From Flavobacterium flavigenum (lineage in GTDB: Bacteria > Bacteroidota > Bacteroidia > Flavobacteriales > Flavobacteriaceae): a stretch of DNA of 64,000 bases. Below are positions 57,914-64,000 of the stretch, one piece after another. Positions within the stretch are counted from its first letter, which is position 1. Every line of letters starts with the position of its first letter. The notes under the pieces are model-generated. The model had not been told where the DNA came from. It was given only the letters and a program-made list of their open reading frames with translations, and ran no database searches. A program made the translations under genes and the position numbers. The DNA is taken from the NCBI RefSeq assembly GCF_027111255.2, contig NZ_CP114285.2:62001-126000 (forward strand), in the 5' to 3' direction.

Positions 57914-60900
57914 TTAGTTAAATGGCAATGTCCATTTAAAAACGCTTCCTTCGTTATATTTTGATTCCACCCAAATTCTTCCATTATGATGTTCAATTAT
58001 TTTTTTGCAATGAGACAGCCCTATACCTGTTCCTTGATATTCATTACGGTTATGCAATCGTTTAAAGATAACAAAAACTTTTTCGATATCTTCTTTTTTG
58101 ATTCCGATTCCATTATCAGCTACTGAAAATATCCATTTTTTTTCTTCCATTACAGCGGTTATTTTTACTTTAGGATTTTTTCCTTTTTTTCTGAATTTAA
58201 TGGCATTACTAATTAAATTTTGAAATAACTGTCTCATTTCGGTAGCATTGGCTTCAATTATTGGCAGATCTTCATATTCTATTACTGCATTAGATTCATC
58301 GATGCTGCTTTTCATGTCTAATATTACATCTGATACGATGCTATTGCAGTCTATAGTATTCTTTATTAACTCTTTACCAATTCTAGAATAATCCAAAAGA
58401 CCTTTAATTAGCAATTGCATACGTGAAGTAGAACTACGAATAAAGGTTAAATAATGTTGCTGATCTTCATCCAGTTTTCCCGCTAATTCTTGTTCCAGTA
58501 ATTCAGAACAATGACTCACTGTAATTAATGGTTCTTGTAAATCATGTGATGCAATGTAGGCAAACTGTTCTAATTCTGTGTTTTGAAACTCGAGTTTTCT
58601 GTTTTTAGTTATCATTTCATCCTGCATTTGTCTTCGTTCATTAATATTTCTCAATGTTCCTTCAATGTTTATTGGTATTCCTTCTTTATCATATAACAGA
58701 TGCGCATTTATCGAAAAGTATAAAGCATTCCCTAATGCATCATAAAGTTGAACATCAAAATCCGAAATATGGCCTTCCGTATGTAACTTGTTTAATAGTA
58801 ATTCTTTATTTTTTTTGTTATAATAATAATCAAAAACGTGAGTACCCATAATTTCAGAACGAGGAATCTGGAAAATCTTTTCAAATGAAGGGCTTACATC
58901 CAAAAGAATACCTTCTATAGTTGTTTTCATGTAAACATCCTGGATATTTTCGTAGATTGAACGAAATCTTTCCTCACTGATTTTTAGACTTTCTTTTGCT
59001 TTAATCCTGTCTGATATATCGCGAATAGAACCTACAATATATTCAGGTTCATTAATACTTTCATCATAAATAATTCTTGCATTGACTGAAACAGTATATA
59101 ATTTAGAATTAACTATTATTTGTAAGTGATGATTATTTATTTCTCCAACGCTTTTCAATTTTTCCAGAATGTGTTGCCTGTCTTCAGGATTATAATAAAA
59201 GTCAGCAAAGTCATTTCCTATAACTTCGTCCTGTTTAATATCAAAATAGGAGCATGATGGGCTAATATCAATTATTTTTTGATCTTTTAAAGATGCTTTA
59301 AAGAATACATCCCGTACACTTTCAAAAATAGTCCTGTATTTTTTTTCACTTTCTTTGATTTTTTCATTTGCTAGTGCTATTTCCAGTTCGGTTTTTTTTC
59401 TCTCATTAATATTGCGCATAGTCCCTTCAATATAAAAGGTTTTCTGCTTATCATTATAACGTAACTTTGCATTAACGGAAAAAAATAAAATTTCTCCCTT
59501 AGCATTTACAAATCTTTCTTCAAAATCACTTACTTTTTTTTCCTGAATAAGAGTTTGATTAAATTTTTCTATATCATTTACATCATAATAGAATACATTG
59601 AAGCTTTTTCCTATTAGTGATTCACGGCTCAGATCAAAATATTTTTTTACTGAAGGGCTAACTTCTGTAATAATGCCATCTAGATGCCTTTTGAAATAAA
59701 TATCTTCAAAACTTTCATAAATAGATCGGAATTTTTCTTCACTTAGCTTGAGGTTTTCTTCAGCGAGTCTTCGCTCAGTAATGTCTCTTATGGCACCTAC
59801 TGCAAATTTTGGTTCACCATTCTCATCGGATATGATGGTTGCATTGATTGAAACATAAAATATCTTGTCTTTTATTATTATTTCATTGTTAAAGTCAATA
59901 ATTTTTTTCTGTTTTGCCACTTCATTAAACATCAATAACATTTGCGTCTTGTTATTGTATATGCTTGACATTCTCTGGCCAATCAATTCTTCTCTGGTTA
60001 TTCCATTGAAATATCTGCATGACGGGCTTACATCCAATATGGTTTTTGTTCTCAAATCTGTTTTGAAAAATACATCATGAATACTGTCAAAAATTAAACG
60101 ATAGTTTTCTTCGCTGATTTTTAAATTTTCTTCAGCAACCCTTCGCTCTGTAATATTTCTTAAAGCGCCTACTAAGTATTGAGGCTTACCTTCGCTATCC
60201 CAAAGTAGTTTAGCATTTATGGATACATAATAATGCTGGTCTTTTATAATTATTTCATTGTTGTAATCGCTAATCTCGTGCTTTACGGCTATTATCTCTG
60301 ACATTTGTTTTAGTTGCTCTATATCAGGATAAATATTGTAGATTGACTGGCCAATAAGTTCTTCTCTGGTGATACCGTTGAAATAGCTGCATGAAGGACT
60401 TACATCTAAAATTGTATCTGTTTTTAAATCCGTTTTAAAAAAAACATCCTGAACGTTTTCAAATAAGATGCGAAAATCCTGTTCGCTTTTTGTGATTTTC
60501 TGATGTTGTTCCCTGATCAATAACTGGTTTTCTTTCCACTCATCCAGACATCGTACGGAACCTTCAAAATGGGACATATTTTCTTTTTCGTTCGAAATTA
60601 ATTTTGCAGTCATGGCAAAAGAACTAACCTTGCCATTTTTCTTAATCAGGTCTATTTCATAATCTTTTACTTCTCCATTTGAAATTAATTCCTGCATGAG
60701 CTTTTTTCGGTCATTTTGGTTCACGTATAAATTGCCCATATTTATAGAAAGCATTTCCTGTCTTGTATAACCTAAATAGTTAAAGATTGACGGACTCACT
60801 TCATAAAGTTCACCATCCATATTAGACATAAAATATACATCCATTATATTCTCAAAAAATGATCGGAATTTTTCTTCACTTATTTTGAGATTTTCTTCTG

Positions 60901-62203
60901 CAACATGATTTTCAAATGATTTGGACAGAATATTGACAATAGATCCCAGTAAATGATTTTCTTCAGGTAAATAGTTGTTTGGATATTCTTTTTCTCCAAT
61001 GTTGCCAATTTCTAATATGCCGTAATCTTCTTTATTCAATTTTATTTTTTTACTTACATGCCAGTTTGTTTTTCGGTTTTGCGCAGTATATTCCTCACCT
61101 TTTACAATTATTCTGCAATTTGTGGTTTCCGGAAATTGAAATGCTTCAGGAATTATTTTTACACAAGCGTCAATCATATCTGACATCGAAAGTGTATTGT
61201 TGCTGGTAATCTCAAAAATATTCTGTAAACATGTTATTTCTTTTATACGCTCACTTAATTTAGCAGTTTTATTGCGTTTTTCTTCCAAAACCCCATGTAC
61301 AAATATTATGGAAACCAAATTTACAAAAAGGAAGAGCTGTAACATAGGATAACTATAATTCCATTGATTGAAAGGCGCCTGTAAATAAAGAGAAGTGTGG
61401 TATAATGAAATTACGGTAACTAATAAAGCAATAAATGTTATGGTCTTTAAGTTAAATCGGTATGCTGCCCATATAAGGAAAAAAAAGATAATAGCCTCGT
61501 TGTTTGCATTATTAGCAAAAATAAATACCGAAGCAGTTACAGTAAGTAAGGTCAGAACTATGGCTTCAATTATTTTGCTTACTGTCCAGTCGAAAAACTT
61601 GTTGTTTTTGTACAGCCAGGAGAGTACAAATGGAGTAAAAATAATTGCTCCCAAAACGTTTGATGTAACCAGATTACTCCAAATTATTATCAAATGGTTC
61701 ATACTGATATAAGGACTTGCTATGAGCAAAACAACGCCAAAAGAAGTACTCAGGACGCTTCCGATGAGACAGGAAAGAGAAAAATATATAACATTTTTTC
61801 CTTTGTCAAATGGATACTTACTTTTGCACCATAATTGTGTTAAATAAGAAGCTATAACAGCGTTTAGACCCATTACAATCGGTCTGAAAAAACAAAAAGA
61901 AAGTGGCTTTATTAAATCCGGAAAATTTGCAGCGTTTCGTATATAAGGTTCATATAGCCATAATGACGAAATGAAACTTCCTAATAATACTCCAAATATT
62001 GCTTTTCTTCCTAAAATTATGACTGCCGCTATACTAAAACCAACTGCAGGAAAAAATGGAACTATGTTGGTGTCAGGAATATAGGCAAATCCAGATGTCT
62101 TGGCAATAATTACATATAAAACTGCCGTTACAATCGTGATTTTTATTTTCGAATTTGAAAAAGGTATGTTGTAATAGCCTCTTTCATTTACTGGTAAATT
62201 CAT
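57914..62203 (-). CDS. MASE1 membrane sensor histidine kinase with six tandem PAS domains
   Basis: 1429 residues. N-terminal MASE1 domain with about eight membrane segments (about 15-310; FAYIPDTNIVPFFPAVGFSI). A GAF-like stretch (about 320-435), then six PAS/PAC repeats of about 125 residues (about 440-1190), each starting SEEKFRS-like and ending near GALRNITER. Repeats 2 and 3 share YFNGITREELIGQ, so they are recent copies. HisKA with His1220 in ASHDLQEPL (HWE/phytochrome-kinase-like DLQEPL form) and a HATPase (NLISNAIKF, VADNGIGI, GTGIGLSHCKKI). No receiver or HTH, so output must go through a separate receiver, probably the CheY-like protein downstream. Signal unknown. Confidence 0.94.
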   Translation of the reverse strand: MNLPVNERGYYNIPFSNSKIKITIVTAVLYVIIAKTSGFAYIPDTNIVPFFPAVGFSIAAVIILGRKAIFGVLLGSFISSLWLYEPYIRNAANFPDLIKPLSFCFFRPIVMGLNAVIASYLTQLWCKSKYPFDKGKNVIYFSLSCLIGSVLSTSFGVVLLIASPYISMNHLIIIWSNLVTSNVLGAIIFTPFVLSWLYKNNKFFDWTVSKIIEAIVLTLLTVTASVFIFANNANNEAIIFFFLIWAAYRFNLKTITFIALLVTVISLYHTSLYLQAPFNQWNYSYPMLQLFLFVNLVSIIFVHGVLEEKRNKTAKLSERIKEITCLQNIFEITSNNTLSMSDMIDACVKIIPEAFQFPETTNCRIIVKGEEYTAQNRKTNWHVSKKIKLNKEDYGILEIGNIGEKEYPNNYLPEENHLLGSIVNILSKSFENHVAEENLKISEEKFRSFFENIMDVYFMSNMDGELYEVSPSIFNYLGYTRQEMLSINMGNLYVNQNDRKKLMQELISNGEVKDYEIDLIKKNGKVSSFAMTAKLISNEKENMSHFEGSVRCLDEWKENQLLIREQHQKITKSEQDFRILFENVQDVFFKTDLKTDTILDVSPSCSYFNGITREELIGQSIYNIYPDIEQLKQMSEIIAVKHEISDYNNEIIIKDQHYYVSINAKLLWDSEGKPQYLVGALRNITERRVAEENLKISEENYRLIFDSIHDVFFKTDLRTKTILDVSPSCRYFNGITREELIGQRMSSIYNNKTQMLLMFNEVAKQKKIIDFNNEIIIKDKIFYVSINATIISDENGEPKFAVGAIRDITERRLAEENLKLSEEKFRSIYESFEDIYFKRHLDGIITEVSPSVKKYFDLSRESLIGKSFNVFYYDVNDIEKFNQTLIQEKKVSDFEERFVNAKGEILFFSVNAKLRYNDKQKTFYIEGTMRNINERKKTELEIALANEKIKESEKKYRTIFESVRDVFFKASLKDQKIIDISPSCSYFDIKQDEVIGNDFADFYYNPEDRQHILEKLKSVGEINNHHLQIIVNSKLYTVSVNARIIYDESINEPEYIVGSIRDISDRIKAKESLKISEERFRSIYENIQDVYMKTTIEGILLDVSPSFEKIFQIPRSEIMGTHVFDYYYNKKNKELLLNKLHTEGHISDFDVQLYDALGNALYFSINAHLLYDKEGIPINIEGTLRNINERRQMQDEMITKNRKLEFQNTELEQFAYIASHDLQEPLITVSHCSELLEQELAGKLDEDQQHYLTFIRSSTSRMQLLIKGLLDYSRIGKELIKNTIDCNSIVSDVILDMKSSIDESNAVIEYEDLPIIEANATEMRQLFQNLISNAIKFRKKGKNPKVKITAVMEEKKWIFSVADNGIGIKKEDIEKVFVIFKRLHNRNEYQGTGIGLSHCKKIIEHHNGRIWVESKYNEGSVFKWTLPFN
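58620..60960 (-). repeat. Six tandem PAS-coding repeats
   Basis: About six 370-bp units in the kinase gene, each encoding FRSxxENxxDVxFK, a DVSPS strand, and a SVNAxL...GTxRNIxER end. The two copies around 59740-60500 are most alike (shared ILDVSPSC and NGITREELIGQ). Confidence 0.8.
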
Positions 62204-63052
62204 CTTTTTGCTTTTTTGGAAATCCGATTATTTAACGTTTAAAATACTAAAAGATATGTTTAGTTGTTTCAAATTAAGTGAATTTATCACCTAAGTAAGT
62301 TTTAGTATTATAGTGCACTTAATTAGTAGGTAATAGAGAACCCTTAATTTTTTTATTTTTATTCCAGTTAAGTCTTTAGAGATGATTTTTAATAATTTTC
62401 GATGTAATTACGTTAAATACAATTATTTTATTTTAAAAATTCTTTATTTATCATTAGAATTTACTTTATACTATTTATGTTGATTGTTTATTAATTCCAT
62501 TGATATTAAATTTGTCTAGTACAATCGTTAAAAAATAAAGAAGAAAATAACAGATAAGAATATATGGAGTAAAATTATAATCTTACTGAATTAATCCGAT
62601 ACTCAAACTTAGCAAACTAAACTTAGTTATCTTAAAGATTGTTATTTTTGAATTATAAAGCTTTATATTTTTCTCATAAAAAGTTATATAATTAACATTA
62701 GAGAGCATTGTTTATACGTCAATATTTTTGGATCTGACTAAAAATACGAATCGTTTTGATTAGATTAATGCTTATCAATATTAAAAATTTTAGAAACTAA
62801 GTAGGGGATCTATATGTTTTAAAAGTGAGTTAATTATTTGGGTTAATAATGTTATTTCACCACAAATGCTGTAAACTTGGAAATGCAGTTATAAGAAAAT
62901 AGTTGAGGCGTAAAGTAGTTCGGTAGGAGGAAAGAATGAATTAATGTAAAAAGAGGGAAAAGTAATCAAGTAATGATCATCAATTTGGTGAAATACTCCT
63001 TTATTTGATTTTAATACTTCAACACTAAAACAGGAATTTTATTGTTGTAATT
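62204..63052. other. 849-bp gene-free region
   Basis: Extremely AT-rich DNA between two minus-strand genes. I find only very short frames, for example 12 codons from 62255 on the plus strand, none with a start region or length that supports a gene. No clear terminator, tRNA or repeat is visible. It must carry the promoter of the kinase gene near 62204-62350 and the 3' end of the GntR transcript near 63052. Confidence 0.5.
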
Positions 63053-64000
63053 TTACAGTGAATTACGCTCGATATACAAAAACGGATTTTTAAAGTTGTC
63101 TTTTCTTTTGTTAAGTATGGCTTCTGCAGCTTTTTGTCCCATTGTTATAAAATCACTGCTTAATACTGTAATATCCAATAAAACTTTTAGAGGAGTATCA
63201 TTGTAGGAGATAATTCCAATATCATCACCTATTTTAAGTTTTTTTACCTTGGTTTGCTGTACCAGATTTACCAGGTCGTTGTCTTCAATAATAATATAAG
63301 CATCTTTTGATGTAAATTCAAGCCCAGCATGTATTTCTTCCATAATTCGAAATTGAAATTTATGTTCAGAACAGAACTCTAAAAATCCATCTAAGAGTCC
63401 AACTGGATAAGGAAATACAGCTTTGGTAGGATACACTAAAATTATTTTTTCATAATTTTTTAATTTTCCAACCGCTTCATTAAGAGCATTAATGACATCT
63501 AATTTGAAGTCCTGATAAATCACAGGAAAAGTCCCCGAAATTTCAGAATGTGAATTGTCTAATATAACCAATTTATCTTTAGGGATAGAATTAATAGCCT
63601 TAATTGTTATTGGTGTATAATTGATGTGGCTTTGTTTCTTGTCCCTGAAGTGGGGCATAATAACAAAATAATTATAATTATTTATGTTTTTCTTTATGGC
63701 ATTAATGAATAGCTGTTCATCACAGTAATAAAGATACATATCAACCTGACCATTTTTACCCAACGCACTGACAAATGAATTGTAAATTTCCATTTTGTAG
63801 GTGCATGGTTTATTTATAAGAAAAAAAACATTTATACTATAATCACGATCTTTTGATTCTACAAAATTACCAAGTCCTGTAACCGAATAAATTAAATTAC
63901 GATCTTGCAGTTCTTTATATGCTTTTTCAGCAGTATCACGAGATACGGCATTTTTATTACTTATAGTTCTTATTGAAGGGAGTCGTTGACCAATTGCAAA
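63053..64000 (-). CDS. GntR-family regulator with LacI-like sugar-binding domain, 5'-truncated by window edge
   Basis: The frame is open from the right edge (64000) to 63053, so the N-terminus is missing; the first internal Met at 63793 is not the start. At the edge the protein reads GQRLPSIRTISNKNAVSRDT and AEKAYKELQDRNLIYSVTGL, the recognition helix and wing of a GntR winged helix. The ~240 remaining residues are a periplasmic-binding-protein-like (LacI/Peripla_BP_3) effector domain: VIMPHFRD, DKLVILDNSH, PVIYQDFKLDVINAL, DDIGIISYNDTPL, TMGQKAAEAIL and a final LYIERNSL. This GntR-LacI mix is typical of Bacteroidota sugar regulators (for example of arabinose, fucose or rhamnose genes). Its targets probably lie outside the window. 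Confidence 0.9.
   Translation of the reverse strand, partial: FAIGQRLPSIRTISNKNAVSRDTAEKAYKELQDRNLIYSVTGLGNFVESKDRDYSINVFFLINKPCTYKMEIYNSFVSALGKNGQVDMYLYYCDEQLFINAIKKNINNYNYFVIMPHFRDKKQSHINYTPITIKAINSIPKDKLVILDNSHSEISGTFPVIYQDFKLDVINALNEAVGKLKNYEKIILVYPTKAVFPYPVGLLDGFLEFCSEHKFQFRIMEEIHAGLEFTSKDAYIIIEDNDLVNLVQQTKVKKLKIGDDIGIISYNDTPLKVLLDITVLSSDFITMGQKAAEAILNKRKDNFKNPFLYIERNSL

Noticed and set aside
61395..61712. Plus-strand frame of 105 codons
   Set aside because: Antisense to the MASE1 membrane segments; shadow frame.
62255..62293. Twelve-codon plus-strand frame in the gene-free region
   Set aside because: Too short, with no ribosome-binding context or neighbouring gene to support a leader peptide.

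Overview
The window looks like chromosome of a plant- or alga-polysaccharide-degrading Flavobacterium or close relative (Bacteroidota). Grounds: very AT-rich intergenic DNA, three SusC/SusD pairs, hybrid two-component regulators (HTCS), FecI/FecR-type ECF sigma control, a type IX secretion C-terminal domain, and TAnnTTTG promoter boxes. No tRNA, rRNA, CRISPR array, IS element or phage gene was seen.

Layout. (1) 1-2376, minus: an ABC-2 permease joined to a GldG-like extracytoplasmic part (cut by the left edge) and its ATPase. (2) 2441-9202, minus: an ECF sigma / FecR anti-sigma / STN-containing SusC / SusD set with no enzyme genes. A predicted antisense small RNA lies over the susC leader. (3) 9673-10650, plus: a stand-alone YheT-type alpha/beta hydrolase. 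(4) 10765-26109, minus: polysaccharide utilization locus A, made of GH3, HTCS, SusC, SusD, a surface glycan-binding lipoprotein, a GH10 xylanase with FN3, and a GH16 endo-glycanase. The enzymes suggest xylan and/or a beta-1,3 or mixed-linkage beta-glucan. (5) 26888-57379, plus: locus B, made of GH2, HTCS, GH105, SusC, SusD, a very large GH128-like T9SS-secreted enzyme, GH43 (exo-beta-1,3-galactanase-like), an S41 peptidase, GH2, GH78 and GH154. The mix of exo-1,3-galactanase, beta-galactosidases, rhamnosidase, glucuronidase and unsaturated-uronide hydrolase points to type II arabinogalactan (AGP, gum-arabic-like glycan). (6) 57434-62203, minus: a MASE1 + six-PAS histidine kinase and a small CheY-like receiver. 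(7) 62204-63052: about 850 bp without genes. (8) 63053-64000, minus: a GntR-type regulator with a LacI-like sugar-binding domain, cut by the right edge.

How it works together. Loci A and B are divergent and each carries its own HTCS. Upstream of the GH3 and susC of locus A I see the same pair of WTGAWGCAWW half-sites spaced 21 bp. Upstream of the GH2 and susC of locus B I see paired CCCC-type half-sites followed by near-identical TAnnTTTG promoters. These are candidate HTCS operators, a different one for each locus. The sigma/anti-sigma locus has its own shared ACCyCCTACTTT element. Three adjacent SusCD systems therefore seem to use three separate control circuits.

Limits: domain limits and family calls come from reading the protein sequences by eye, and substrate assignments are inferences from enzyme content.
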